A stretch of DNA of 64,000 bases from Bacteroidales bacterium (lineage in GTDB: Bacteria > Bacteroidota > Bacteroidia > Bacteroidales > UBA932). Location: NCBI GenBank assembly GCA_017550655.1, contig JAFZOK010000039.1:44186-108185 (forward strand), given 5' to 3'. The translations under genes were made by a program, and so were the position numbers. The notes beneath the pieces are model-generated. The model did not search any database and was not told the DNA's origin. It worked only from the letters and a program-made list of their open reading frames with translations. Below are positions 9,999 to 18,077 of the stretch, one piece after another (the first letter of the stretch is position 1; every line of letters starts with the position of its first letter).

Positions 9999-10013
9999 AC
10001 AGAAACATCAGAT

Positions 10014-11705
10014 ATGGCAAGACAGACAAGAGTAAGGTTTGCACCGAGTCCTACCGGCCCCCTTCACATGGGAGGAGTAAGGACCGCGCTCTACAACTAC
10101 CTGTACGCAAAGCAGAATGGAGGAAAGTTCATATTAAGAATAGAGGATACTGATTCTCAGCGATTTGTACCTGGAGCCGAGGACTACATACTGGAATCTC
10201 TGGCCTGGTGCGGCATAATGCCCGACGAGGGTATTGTCCAGGCAACCGGAACAGACGGACAGCCGGCTGTTGACGCAAACGGCAATCCCGTTTACACTAT
10301 AGCTTCAGAAAAGAGCGAGAAAAACCCTCACGCCCCGTACCGCCAGAGCGAGCGCAAGCCTCTCTACCGCCAGTATGCCGAGCAGCTCATAGCAAACGGC
10401 TATGCCTACTATGCCTTTGACTCTGCAGAGGAACTCTCCAGGCTAAGGGCAGAAGCGGAAGCCAACAAGCAGACTTTCATTTACAACTACGAGAGCCGCA
10501 AGACGCTGAAAAACTCCCTCACCCTCCCGGCAGACGAAGTCAAGAGGCTCATCGAGAACACAGACACCTGGACCATCCGCTTCAAGATTCCGGAAGGCCA
10601 GACCGTCAAGATGAACGACCTCATCCGCGGAGAGATGGAAGTAGAGACCAACACCCTGGACGACAAGGTATTGTGGAAGGCAGCGGACCAGCTCCCGACC
10701 TATCATCTTGCCAACATTGTGGATGACCACCTGATGGAAATCACGGAGGTAATCCGCGGAGCAGAGTGGCTTCCAAGCCTCCCTCTCCACTACCTTCTCT
10801 ACAAGGCGTTCGGCTGGGAAGACACCATGCCGAGATTCGCCCACCTGAGCCTTCTGCTCAAGCCGGACGGCAAGGGCAAGCTCAGCAAGAGAGACGGAGA
10901 CCGCCTGGGATTCCCTGTATTCCCGCTCAAGTGGACCAACCCGGAAACCGGAGAAATATCAAGAGGTTACCGCGAGGACGGCTATTATCCTGAAGCCTTC
11001 GTCAACCTGCTTGCCCTGCTGGGCTGGAACCCCGGCACCGAGCAGGAACTCTTCACCCTGGAAGAGCTCGTTCCGGCCTTCAGCCTGGAAAGGGTAATCA
11101 AGTCCGGAGCCAAGTTCAACGTGGAAAAGGCAAAGTGGTTCAACGAGCAGTACCTCCGCCGCCGCACCCCGCAGCAGCTTGCCGCCGAGTTCCGCCCTAT
11201 GCTCCGCGATGCCCTCACCGCCACCACCTCATACGCAAACACTGCAACCGTCACCCAAGACTTAAAGTTTTCAGATAAATACCTTGCAGAGGTATGCGCA
11301 CTAATCAAGGAAAGAGCCCACTTCGCCAACGAGTTCTGGGATATCAGCAAAGCCCTCTTCACCGCCCCTGCCGCCTACGACGAGGCAGACGTCAAGAAGT
11401 TCTGCACCCCGGACAACCTCAGCCATGCTGAAGAACTCCACACCCTCATCGCCGAGAACAGCTTCCCAACCTTCACGGATGAAGAGACGTCAGAAACTTA
11501 CAAGACTGAATGCTGCGAGAAGATTGAGGAACTCCTGACAGGATACATCAAGGCAAAGGAATGGAAGATGGGCCAGGTGATGAACACCCTGAGACTGTTC
11601 TTTACGGGCAACACCCGCGGACTCGGAATCTCCGATATCATTTACTTCATCGGAAAGGAGGAAACCCTCTACCGCATCCGTAAAGGCCTGGATTCTATAA
11701 AATAA
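10014..11705 (+). CDS. gltX: Glutamyl-tRNA synthetase
   Basis: This class I aminoacyl-tRNA synthetase charges tRNA-Glu. The HIGH-type motif is PLHMGG (residues 16-21) inside FAPSPTGPLHMGG, and the KMSKS-type motif is KLSKR (289-293). At 563 residues it is longer than the usual 470-510. A stretch of about 35 residues at bases 10235-10335 (containing TGTDGQPAVDANGNPVY) interrupts the Rossmann fold between the usual DEG and PYRQSER segments. No GlnRS gene is visible here, so whether the enzyme also mischarges tRNA-Gln cannot be judged. It follows ftsZ directly and may be co-transcribed; its 3' end overlaps the convergent acetyltransferase gene by 11 bases. Confidence 0.96.
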   Translation: MARQTRVRFAPSPTGPLHMGGVRTALYNYLYAKQNGGKFILRIEDTDSQRFVPGAEDYILESLAWCGIMPDEGIVQATGTDGQPAVDANGNPVYTIASEKSEKNPHAPYRQSERKPLYRQYAEQLIANGYAYYAFDSAEELSRLRAEAEANKQTFIYNYESRKTLKNSLTLPADEVKRLIENTDTWTIRFKIPEGQTVKMNDLIRGEMEVETNTLDDKVLWKAADQLPTYHLANIVDDHLMEITEVIRGAEWLPSLPLHYLLYKAFGWEDTMPRFAHLSLLLKPDGKGKLSKRDGDRLGFPVFPLKWTNPETGEISRGYREDGYYPEAFVNLLALLGWNPGTEQELFTLEELVPAFSLERVIKSGAKFNVEKAKWFNEQYLRRRTPQQLAAEFRPMLRDALTATTSYANTATVTQDLKFSDKYLAEVCALIKERAHFANEFWDISKALFTAPAAYDEADVKKFCTPDNLSHAEELHTLIAENSFPTFTDEETSETYKTECCEKIEELLTGYIKAKEWKMGQVMNTLRLFFTGNTRGLGISDIIYFIGKEETLYRIRKGLDSIK

Positions 11706-12234
11706 CTTCCATCGTAGTTTGCTGAACCCCCATCCCCATCTTCTCGTAGAAGGTACGGGCGCCGGGGTTCTTTTCCCATACGTGAAGGGTCACGTTGTGG
11801 CATCCTATGCTGCGGGCATAATCTAAAGTGTAATCGTAGAGAATTTTCCCCACTCCTTTTCCGCGGGCGGATTCGTCTACGCACAGGTCGTCTATGTATA
11901 GAGTCTTGTGGTCGAAGATGCACTTCGCGCCCTTGGTTTCCTGAATTATGCAGAACACATAGCCAAGAACTCTCTCCGAAATGTCTGTCTTACTTTTAGC
12001 ATCTTCACTGCTATATCGCTCTACAGCCACGAACACGGGAGTGCGGTCGCTGAGGAAAATCTCCAGAAGCTGCTCATCGGTATACTTCTTCTCTCCGGGC
12101 TTGAAGATATCCGGCCGCCCTACCCTGTGGAGATCCTCCACCTGGTACAGCAGCTTGTTTACAATCTCAAGGTCCGAGGCGTTTGCACAGCGTACAATAA
12201 TTTCATCCGGGGTATTCTGCATAAAAATCTTCAT
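11695..12234 (-). CDS. GNAT-family N-acetyltransferase
   Basis: The 179-residue product has the acetyl-CoA binding motif A pattern: an acidic beta strand (TLYIDDLCVD) followed by the pyrophosphate loop RGKGVGK at residues 124-130. After it come an IGCHNVTLHV strand and a PGARTFYEKMGM motif B segment typical of GNAT enzymes. The substrate cannot be told from sequence. The ATG at 12234 is preceded on the minus strand by a TAACTTTG box at 12251-12258. The gene converges on gltX, overlapping its end. Confidence 0.85.
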   Translation of the reverse strand: MKIFMQNTPDEIIVRCANASDLEIVNKLLYQVEDLHRVGRPDIFKPGEKKYTDEQLLEIFLSDRTPVFVAVERYSSEDAKSKTDISERVLGYVFCIIQETKGAKCIFDHKTLYIDDLCVDESARGKGVGKILYDYTLDYARSIGCHNVTLHVWEKNPGARTFYEKMGMGVQQTTMEVIL

Positions 12235-12250
12235 TTAACCGTTGTAAGTA

Positions 12251-12258
12251 CAAAGTTA
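12251..12258 (-). promoter_or_regulatory. Bacteroidetes-type -7 box (TAACTTTG) for the GNAT gene
   Basis: The minus strand reads TAACTTTG, matching the TAnnTTTG -7 consensus of Bacteroidetes sigma-ABfr promoters. It lies 17 bases before the ATG at 12234, so the leader would be very short. No clear -33 element was seen. Confidence 0.5.
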
Positions 12259-12353
12259 ACGGAAAAAAGGATGCAGGCTCGTGAATAATGTGCATAAAAA
12301 GAGTTGAACTGAACGGTTTTTGCAGTAAATTGCATACGCAAAAACCCGCTGCA

Positions 12354-13184
12354 ATGAAAAGGACAATCATTTTACTGGCGGCCGCATTGCTTGCAGCTAC
12401 GAGCATCTCCGCCCAAAGGACAATCAAGAACGTCAAGTTCGGAACCTACTCTCTCAACACCACTGAGGAGAACTTTGTAAAGAAACTGGAAAAGGCCGGC
12501 TGGAAAGCCGTGGAGGCAGACAAGACCACACTCCAGGGAAAAATAAACGGAATAGACGTAACCGCCACCATCATTCCTGACAAGGAAAGGGAAACAGTGG
12601 GGAAAATCATTCTGTTCACCGATGCCAACGCCACCCTCAACCCAACTCACTATCAGGTCATAAAGAGCTGGCTGGAAGAAACCTACGGCAAGCCAACCGT
12701 CAACGACCTCAAAGACGATGACGGGGACATTTCCTGCTATTGGGGCAGCTTCAAGGGCGGAGACAGGGACCTCCAGAAAAACAACATCTGCATCACCACG
12801 GCAGACGGAGAGGTAACCGTTGCCACCCTCATAAACCGTGAAAACGCACTCGACGCCACGATGAACAACATCGGCGACGCAGTGGAGAGCTTTGGAGACA
12901 AGGTTAACCGCACCGGTAAGAAAGCCAAGGAAAAGGGCAAGGAAATAAAGGAGAAGGTCAAGGATAAAGCTGAACAGATCGGAGAAAAGATCACCGGCAA
13001 GGCGGAAGACACCGCAGACTGGGTTGCAGACGGAGCCGAAGGCGTCTGGGACAAGACCAAGGAATCCACCGGCAACCTGGGCAAAAAGGCAAAGAGAATT
13101 GCCAAGAGCGCAGCCAATGGAGCCAAATCCGCCTGGCGTGGCGTAAAGAACGCCGTCAAGAAGACAGACAAGGCTACTGAATAG
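12354..13184 (+). CDS. Exported protein with alanine/lysine-rich helical repeat tail
   Basis: I do not recognise the family. The ATG at 12354 is preferred over the upstream in-frame ATG at 12288 because it begins a textbook signal peptide (MKRTIILLAAALLAATSISA, then Q). Residues 22 to about 165 form a globular region with alternating beta-type segments. The last 100 residues are low complexity and Lys/Ala/Glu-rich, with repeated K-x-K-E and GKAEDTADW-type heptads resembling LEA or apolipophorin-like amphipathic helices. The protein would be periplasmic or outer-membrane associated. The next gene starts 18 bases later, so the two may form an operon. Confidence 0.75.
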   Translation: MKRTIILLAAALLAATSISAQRTIKNVKFGTYSLNTTEENFVKKLEKAGWKAVEADKTTLQGKINGIDVTATIIPDKERETVGKIILFTDANATLNPTHYQVIKSWLEETYGKPTVNDLKDDDGDISCYWGSFKGGDRDLQKNNICITTADGEVTVATLINRENALDATMNNIGDAVESFGDKVNRTGKKAKEKGKEIKEKVKDKAEQIGEKITGKAEDTADWVADGAEGVWDKTKESTGNLGKKAKRIAKSAANGAKSAWRGVKNAVKKTDKATE

Positions 13185-13202
13185 CGGAACAACCGGAAGT
13201 AT

Positions 13203-14039
13203 ATGCCAAAACGCATTGCAGCGGCCGTTTTTGCCCTTATCCTCACACTCGCGGGTTGTTCTCCCAAGATTACTACAAAAGCCCGGCAAATCGCTGAGGC
13301 AAACACTACACGCTATGTTCCCGCAGCAGACATCAACAATTTCAAGTACGACACAATCCCCCAGTGGCTGATTCCACTGGATTCTCTTTATATAGCAGAC
13401 AGTCTCCCTGATTCGGCAATCTTGCTTCCGCCTCCGCCACCGTCAGACACCACAAATACCGAATTCAAAGAAGATCTTGCCCAGTGGGAATGGGGTAAAA
13501 GCATTCGTCCCACAGAAAGAGGCCGCCAGGCCAGCCAGGAATCCCTTTTCGGCATAGTGAGAATGTGTACCATATACTCGGAAGTCTTCGGATTCGTCAT
13601 CCATCCGGAAACAACCCCCGCCATTTACCGCTTTATGCTCTATGCCGGAGAAACAGGATATGCCGCCACTGCAAACGCCAAGAAAAAGTACATGCGCCGC
13701 CGTCCGTTTGACCTTATGGGAGAGGAAGTCTGGGGAGAGTTTGACTATGACGCTCTCCGCGAGGATGGCAGCTACCCTTCCGGCCACACGGCCCTCGGCC
13801 TGGCCACAGCGTTAGCTCTTGCGCAAGTGGCACCTGAGATTTCAGAAAAGATTCTTGAACGCGGTTACCAATACGGCGAAAGCCGGGTAATTGTTGGTGC
13901 CCACTGGCAAAGCGATGTAAACGCCGGCTACAAGGTTGCCCAGGCCGCCTTTAACGCAATGCAGAGCAGCCCCCGCTACCAGCAGCACCTTGCCGCCGCC
14001 CGCAAGGAATACCACCTCCTCAAACAACAGCAAAAATAA
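13203..14039 (+). CDS. PAP2 / class A acid phosphatase lipoprotein
   Basis: This is a predicted periplasmic phosphomonoesterase of the PAP2 superfamily. The 278-residue precursor starts with a lipoprotein signal (lipobox LAGC, Cys19). The three-part catalytic signature is complete: a KKKYMRRRP motif for the first block, PSGHT for the second, and SRVIVGAHWQSD for the third, which supplies the nucleophilic His and the Asp. The pattern matches bacterial class A nonspecific acid phosphatases more closely than lipid phosphatases with several membrane helices, since no further helices are visible. Substrate unknown. It follows the helical-tail protein gene by 18 bases. Confidence 0.88.
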   Translation: MPKRIAAAVFALILTLAGCSPKITTKARQIAEANTTRYVPAADINNFKYDTIPQWLIPLDSLYIADSLPDSAILLPPPPPSDTTNTEFKEDLAQWEWGKSIRPTERGRQASQESLFGIVRMCTIYSEVFGFVIHPETTPAIYRFMLYAGETGYAATANAKKKYMRRRPFDLMGEEVWGEFDYDALREDGSYPSGHTALGLATALALAQVAPEISEKILERGYQYGESRVIVGAHWQSDVNAGYKVAQAAFNAMQSSPRYQQHLAAARKEYHLLKQQQK

Positions 14040-14049
14040 AGCAGGAAAA

Positions 14050-14526
14050 CTATTCCGGATCAATGTATTTCTCAGCGATCTGGATTGCGTAACGAACACA
14101 GTTATCGCACGAGCAGAGAACTTTCTTTGTCTGAACTCCCTTGATATCAGCGCATCGCAGAGCCCCTACTTTCTCTTTGAACTCCGCGCATAAGCGCCTT
14201 GTTTTCAAAACCGTAGGCACGGCAGGCCGAGATTCCCCGTCATCAGAAGCGGCACCATTCCCGTTCAGCAATCCCACCACCATTCCAGCACCCACAAGTG
14301 CCCCGCAGGTAGCATCCATACCTCCCATTCCAGCACCAAATCCGGAACCCAGAGCCATCAGCGCATCCTCAAGCCCCTCCTCCTGAAACAACCCCGCTGC
14401 ACCCTCAGCACTCCACTTCAGCCCAATCTCCGGAGCAAATGCAAGCAACACCGCCTGGCAACAATTGCACCCCAGCTGATGCTTCCTTTCAACCGCCAAA
14501 TCACATCTTTCCATACAAAAAACCAT
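14050..14526 (-). CDS. C_GCAxxG_C_C family protein (putative redox protein)
   Basis: The 158-residue product has the cysteine pattern of the C_GCAxxG_C_C family: an early CNCCQAVLLAFA segment, MDATCGALVGAGMVVGL in the middle and RLCAEFKEKVGALRC plus CSCDNCV near the end. These proteins are small, cysteine-rich and thought to bind redox cofactors or metals, but no biochemical role is established. A second ATG four codons in (14514) is an equally possible start. Two similarly oriented small genes follow upstream, with gaps of 21 and 8 bases, suggesting a loose operon. Confidence 0.8.
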   Translation of the reverse strand: MVFCMERCDLAVERKHQLGCNCCQAVLLAFAPEIGLKWSAEGAAGLFQEEGLEDALMALGSGFGAGMGGMDATCGALVGAGMVVGLLNGNGAASDDGESRPAVPTVLKTRRLCAEFKEKVGALRCADIKGVQTKKVLCSCDNCVRYAIQIAEKYIDPE

Positions 14527-14547
14527 ATTACAAAACGAACACAGAAA

Positions 14548-14874
14548 TCAGATAATCAGAATAACCACAGTCCCAAACACTCCGATGGTGATCCTCTTGC
14601 TGTAGCCCAGCACCTGCACTTTCCCAACACTGTAAATCCAGCGGTTCTTCACCACAAAGCAACCGTCCAGCAACAGGTCAGTAACCTTGTCCCCGGCATA
14701 AGCACCGATCTTCTCCATTGTCTTGTTTCCCTCTGTCAGACTTGAAACCCCGCCAGCCAGAAACGACAGATTCTCCTTCATCATTTCCCGATGCGCCTGC
14801 TCATCCGGACAAGTCCAGACCGCCAGCCCCACCAGTGCCGCCAAAACCAAAATCCAAGCAACCGTCTTTTTCAT
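14548..14874 (-). CDS. Small membrane-anchored or exported protein, DUF4359-like
   Basis: The 108-residue product has one N-terminal hydrophobic segment (about residues 4-21), a polar middle, and a C-terminal hydrophobic part with the pattern YSKRITIGVFGTVVILII. The end, in which a YSVGKV stretch is followed by SxGxxGxV, recalls DUF4359 proteins; I make this match from memory and it is tentative. No catalytic residues are evident. It lies 8 bases downstream of the 2H phosphoesterase gene and is probably co-transcribed. Confidence 0.65.
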   Translation of the reverse strand: MKKTVAWILVLAALVGLAVWTCPDEQAHREMMKENLSFLAGGVSSLTEGNKTMEKIGAYAGDKVTDLLLDGCFVVKNRWIYSVGKVQVLGYSKRITIGVFGTVVILII

Positions 14875-14882
14875 AACCGAAA

Positions 14883-15437
14883 CTATTTCACCATAAGCTT
14901 TGTTTCATAAATCGTCCTGCCTCGGAACTCCCTATAATCAACATCTGTCAGCGCAAGTGTAAAAGCCGGAACCTCAACTGACGCCACCATTCTCTTCAAG
15001 TCCCCCAGCCCAACCCTGGCCTCTCTTCCCACCCTTCCCAGAGTCACGTGCAGCTTGAACTCCGACTCAATCACGCACCCCATCTTTTCCATATCCTCCC
15101 TGATTCTTTTCGTCAGAGTCAGAAAACTCTCTGGCACATTATTGGCAGTCAAATAGATAACACCTCCACCTGAACGCTTCCCGAATACACCCACCTTGTC
15201 AAATGTCAGCACCGGAGCCGGGAACCCCTTCAAATGCCTCTCCAGCATCGGCCTCAGATCAACCCCAACCGGCGTTTCATCCAAAAACGCTATGGTAATG
15301 TGATGGAACCCATTCTGCCACTTGACCGATCCTCTTCCTAAAACACCCGGCAACGCATCATCCACCACATCCCTCAGCTCAGCAAACCAGCCCGCATTCA
15401 TCCTCAGCGGAACCCGTATCTCCAAATATGATTGCAT
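14883..15437 (-). CDS. 2H phosphoesterase (LigT/ThpR-like RNA 2',3'-cyclic phosphodiesterase)
   Basis: The 184-residue length and the two H-x-T-x motifs define the 2H phosphoesterase superfamily: HITI at residues 46-49 and HVTL at residues 130-133. LigT/ThpR members open 2',3'-cyclic phosphates on RNA ends, but other 2H enzymes act on different nucleotides, so the substrate is inferred. The start at 15437 gives MQSYLEIRVPL, the expected first beta strand. It begins just beside the AT-rich island boundary. Confidence 0.82.
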   Translation of the reverse strand: MQSYLEIRVPLRMNAGWFAELRDVVDDALPGVLGRGSVKWQNGFHHITIAFLDETPVGVDLRPMLERHLKGFPAPVLTFDKVGVFGKRSGGGVIYLTANNVPESFLTLTKRIREDMEKMGCVIESEFKLHVTLGRVGREARVGLGDLKRMVASVEVPAFTLALTDVDYREFRGRTIYETKLMVK

Positions 15438-15462
15438 AATACTTATACTCAGCGATAAAGAC

Positions 15463-17337
15463 CTATGCCTTTGGATTCATCAAAGACTTGAAATACTCTC
15501 GCAGAACTTCATCCTCACAAAAGACATAGCAACCCTTTTGGCCTCTTGTCAAAAGGGTCTTGTATGTGTTTAAAATAAGGCGATGCGCTTCATTGTCGGA
15601 AGAATTTCGAATTCCTGAAGACTTGTCATCCTTAGAAATAGCCTCCTTGACGGTTTTTACTTTTCCCGACGTTTTATCAAATATCAAATCCTTACCTATC
15701 AGAACTCCCACGTAGTCAAACTCCAATCCTTGGGCAGTATGGATACAACCTACTTGCTCAAATGAATTAGGATTGATTGCCCAGATGTTATCGTTTTCAA
15801 GGTTCCATTTAGCTTTAAAGTCATCACCAATCACAATATCATACTCTCCCCTATGAAACTTCACATCCCAATCATAACAATAACCGGCCACCATTCTGGC
15901 CTTATTGTTTATCTCGTTTTTCTTTCTGAGAGCTTCTCGCATCTCAGCAGGGTTGTCAAAGATTTTGAAATCGTAATTCAACTCAGTCAAGTTCACTGAA
16001 ATTGTTTCTTCGCCTCGCTGTAAAAGATTATCAACAAATTGAATATAGGCATCGCTTCCATTGCATCTGAACTGAGAAACCAGCTTGGTTTCCTTATTCA
16101 TGACCAATCTGGAATTAAGGGCAACACACCACTTCTTAATTTCTTCTACAGAGCCAATATCTTTAGTTGTTACAGCCTGATCTTCGTCTAGCAAAAAGAT
16201 GGAAAGCAAGGACGACTGTATACACTCTTTTACCTGATTCTCGCCACCCCAATCGCGATACATCTGTTTAACAAGGCGATGAGCCTCATCGACGATTAAA
16301 CAATCATACATTTTTGCGGGACAATTGGAGAGCCCGAATGGAGATCTGAACAATGATTTAATTTCAACAGCTGTTTTTGCTTTTCCATTTGAGAGTAAAG
16401 TCAAGAACGCATTGCGGGGAGCGCTGTTCTTTGTAACATAACTTGCGTTATACCCAGACTTTATGAACGACATTAACAGATTGACCGCCAATACTGATTT
16501 GCCCGTTCCTGGTCCCCCTTGAATAACAATTGTTCTTCTCTTTTTGTCTGCTTGGCACTGTGACATAACCTTAAGGCACATGTCATAGCAAACTACCTGT
16601 TCGTCGAGCAGAAGAAATTCATCATTACCCTTAACCATAGATACCAATGAATCCTGCAAAGATTTTGAAGGTCGTATTCTACCCTGATCTATCAAATACA
16701 GTAGATCTCCTCGTGAAGACTTTTTCCTGACAAACTTTTTGATGAAGTCGGAAAAAGCAACAACGTCAGTTTTGATAAAGAACGGTGCTTCTTCATACCA
16801 TTCTTTATATATTGGATTTGAAAGGGTTGAACGATATTCCGGCAAGTAATTATGCAAATATGCACATGGAACCAAACTTATGCTTTGATCTGAGACAACT
16901 TGGGAATAGTTGCTTATAAAACGGGCATATGAATAAGCCTGATACGACGGATGACAAACAATGCGATTATCTTTAGCGACAAAGGTCCTGACACTATACC
17001 GCATTTCATCATCAACAACTTCTGCTTTTTCCCATTGTTTCAGTTCTACAATAACTATATGATTCCTATCACTTTCATCTGCACCAGAAATGATAAAATC
17101 AACGCGTTTGGAGGTTAGAGGAATATTGTACTCTATTGCAATCTGCACATTATCATCAATCTCCTTACAATCAACGACATTTCGCATAAACTGCATCGAG
17201 TTATGCCAAGAAATATACTCTCTAGAATGGCCAGCATTTAACCCATGCCGATAGATTTCCTCAAGAATTTTGTCCTCAATCATGCTAAGCCTTACATCCT
17301 CAACAAACTGATGCTTCGTGTTATTGTAAACAATCAT
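15463..17337 (-). CDS. PD-(D/E)XK nuclease fused to SF1 helicase (DUF2075/Schlafen-type)
   Basis: The 624-residue protein has two parts. Residues 1 to about 200 look like a PD-(D/E)XK nuclease: Asp80 in KRVDFI and Glu98-Leu-Lys100 in IVELK fit the catalytic core. Residues from about 240 on are a superfamily 1 helicase: Walker A GGPGTGKS (274-281), Walker B DEAH (350-353), LLDEDQ (382-387), a SQFRCNGSD motif, HTAQGLEFDYVG and a final TRGQKG motif. This domain matches DUF2075, related to group III Schlafen helicases. The gene is visibly more AT-rich than its neighbours, which suggests transfer. A role in phage or plasmid defence is inferred, not shown. A -7 box lies at 17442-17449. Confidence 0.82.
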   Translation of the reverse strand: MIVYNNTKHQFVEDVRLSMIEDKILEEIYRHGLNAGHSREYISWHNSMQFMRNVVDCKEIDDNVQIAIEYNIPLTSKRVDFIISGADESDRNHIVIVELKQWEKAEVVDDEMRYSVRTFVAKDNRIVCHPSYQAYSYARFISNYSQVVSDQSISLVPCAYLHNYLPEYRSTLSNPIYKEWYEEAPFFIKTDVVAFSDFIKKFVRKKSSRGDLLYLIDQGRIRPSKSLQDSLVSMVKGNDEFLLLDEQVVCYDMCLKVMSQCQADKKRRTIVIQGGPGTGKSVLAVNLLMSFIKSGYNASYVTKNSAPRNAFLTLLSNGKAKTAVEIKSLFRSPFGLSNCPAKMYDCLIVDEAHRLVKQMYRDWGGENQVKECIQSSLLSIFLLDEDQAVTTKDIGSVEEIKKWCVALNSRLVMNKETKLVSQFRCNGSDAYIQFVDNLLQRGEETISVNLTELNYDFKIFDNPAEMREALRKKNEINNKARMVAGYCYDWDVKFHRGEYDIVIGDDFKAKWNLENDNIWAINPNSFEQVGCIHTAQGLEFDYVGVLIGKDLIFDKTSGKVKTVKEAISKDDKSSGIRNSSDNEAHRLILNTYKTLLTRGQKGCYVFCEDEVLREYFKSLMNPKA

Positions 17338-17441
17338 AATACTGGCTTGCTGTTTCCTAAAGAAGAGAAATCAGTTAATTCTTTTGCTAATCTTAAGAAT
17401 ACTTGTGCGTTTTCTGGAATTGTTCCTTGCTGGAGAACATT

Positions 17442-17449
17442 CAAATTTA
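17442..17449 (-). promoter_or_regulatory. -7 box (TAAATTTG) for the nuclease-helicase gene
   Basis: The minus strand reads TAAATTTG, a match to TAnnTTTG, with a T-rich stretch where the -33 element would be. Transcription from here would give a leader of about 95 bases. It sits just after the terminator at 17471-17501, so this gene probably has its own promoter. Confidence 0.45.
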
Positions 17450-17470
17450 CTAAAAAAAGAGAATAAAAGA

Positions 17471-17501
17471 AAACCACCTGGTTGGGATGCCCGGGTGGTT
17501 T
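17471..17501 (-). terminator. Rho-independent terminator after the 24-codon ORF
   Basis: An 11-base-pair stem (17471-17481 with 17491-17501, one G-U pair) closes a 9-base loop. On the minus strand it is followed by TTTTCTTTT. It ends transcripts coming from the small ORF at 17552-17626, or it could act as an attenuator in front of the nuclease-helicase gene. Confidence 0.75.
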
Positions 17502-17551
17502 CAAGAATGGGAGAGGAAGAATAACGCGGATGCTTTTTTTGCTTAGATTAT

Positions 17552-17626
17552 TTACCTGTAATTCTCCACGTAATCAATCAGGCCGATTCCAAAGAAGGCC
17601 AGAATCATTCTAAATGTGCGTTTCAT
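17552..17626 (-). CDS. 24-residue hydrophobic small protein candidate
   Basis: An ATG at 17626 opens a 24-codon frame (MKRTFRMILAFF, then GIGLIDYVENYR) ending in TAA at 17552. It has its own -7 box and is bracketed by two terminators, so a short, separate transcript of about 150 bases is predicted. The peptide is basic at the N-terminus, hydrophobic in the middle and polar at the end, which would suit a membrane-associated peptide or a leader peptide. I recognise no family. The longer in-frame ORF extending upstream to 17767 crosses the promoter and terminator and is rejected. Confidence 0.45.
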   Translation of the reverse strand: MKRTFRMILAFFGIGLIDYVENYR

Positions 17627-17650
17627 AACCACTAACTCTTTAATACGGTG

Positions 17651-17685
17651 CAAAGGTATCGTGACGGTTTGACAGGTTTTGTCAA
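17651..17685 (-). promoter_or_regulatory. Promoter with palindromic operator-like site for the 24-codon ORF
   Basis: The minus strand carries TACCTTTG (17651-17658), matching TAnnTTTG. A perfect 6-base inverted repeat with a 5-base spacer (TTGACAaaaccTGTCAA, 17669-17685) sits where the -33 element should be, so a bound repressor would block the promoter. The regulator is unknown. Confidence 0.5.
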
Positions 17686-17709
17686 TAGATGAATTCTCCC
17701 CCAAAAAAG

Positions 17710-17734
17710 AATTCGCCCCAAGTTGGGGCGAATT
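17710..17734 (-). terminator. Rho-independent terminator after yefM-yoeB
   Basis: A near-perfect inverted repeat (17710-17721 with 17723-17734) forms a strong GC-rich stem. The minus strand then reads CTTTTTTGGGG. It lies about 70 bases after the toxin stop codon. Confidence 0.8.
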
Positions 17735-17801
17735 TATAATAACTATCAAATATCTAATATTCAGCATTTTGTGAATTTTGCCACAAGTGGCGGCAAAATT
17801 C

Positions 17802-18077
17802 TTATTTATCTGAATAATGTCCGTATGATGAAAGCACTAGAACTGTAATCGTATTATTATCGATCTCGTAAATCAGACGATGTTTCCTGTTAATACGTCT
17901 TGACCACTTTCCAGCAAAATCTCCAGTTAAACGTTCCGGTTTGCCAGTTCCCGTTTCAGGATGTTCCATAAGTTCAAAAATAAGACGAGTTGCTTTATTA
18001 AACGCCCTTGGTTCATCCTTTTTAAGTTTCTTCAAGTCCTCCTCTGCTTGTGGGGCGAAAGTAATAGTGTAACTCAT
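17802..18077 (-). CDS. yoeB: YoeB/Txe-family toxin (ribosome-dependent mRNA endonuclease)
   Basis: The 91-residue product ends with the family signature RRINRKHRLIYEI...LSSYGHYSDK, which contains the catalytic His and Tyr region of YoeB. These RelE-fold toxins cut mRNA in the ribosomal A site when free of the antitoxin. The ATG overlaps the antitoxin stop by four bases (ATGA), the standard coupled arrangement. A strong terminator follows at 17710-17734. Confidence 0.93.
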   Translation of the reverse strand: MSYTITFAPQAEEDLKKLKKDEPRAFNKATRLIFELMEHPETGTGKPERLTGDFAGKWSRRINRKHRLIYEIDNNTITVLVLSSYGHYSDK

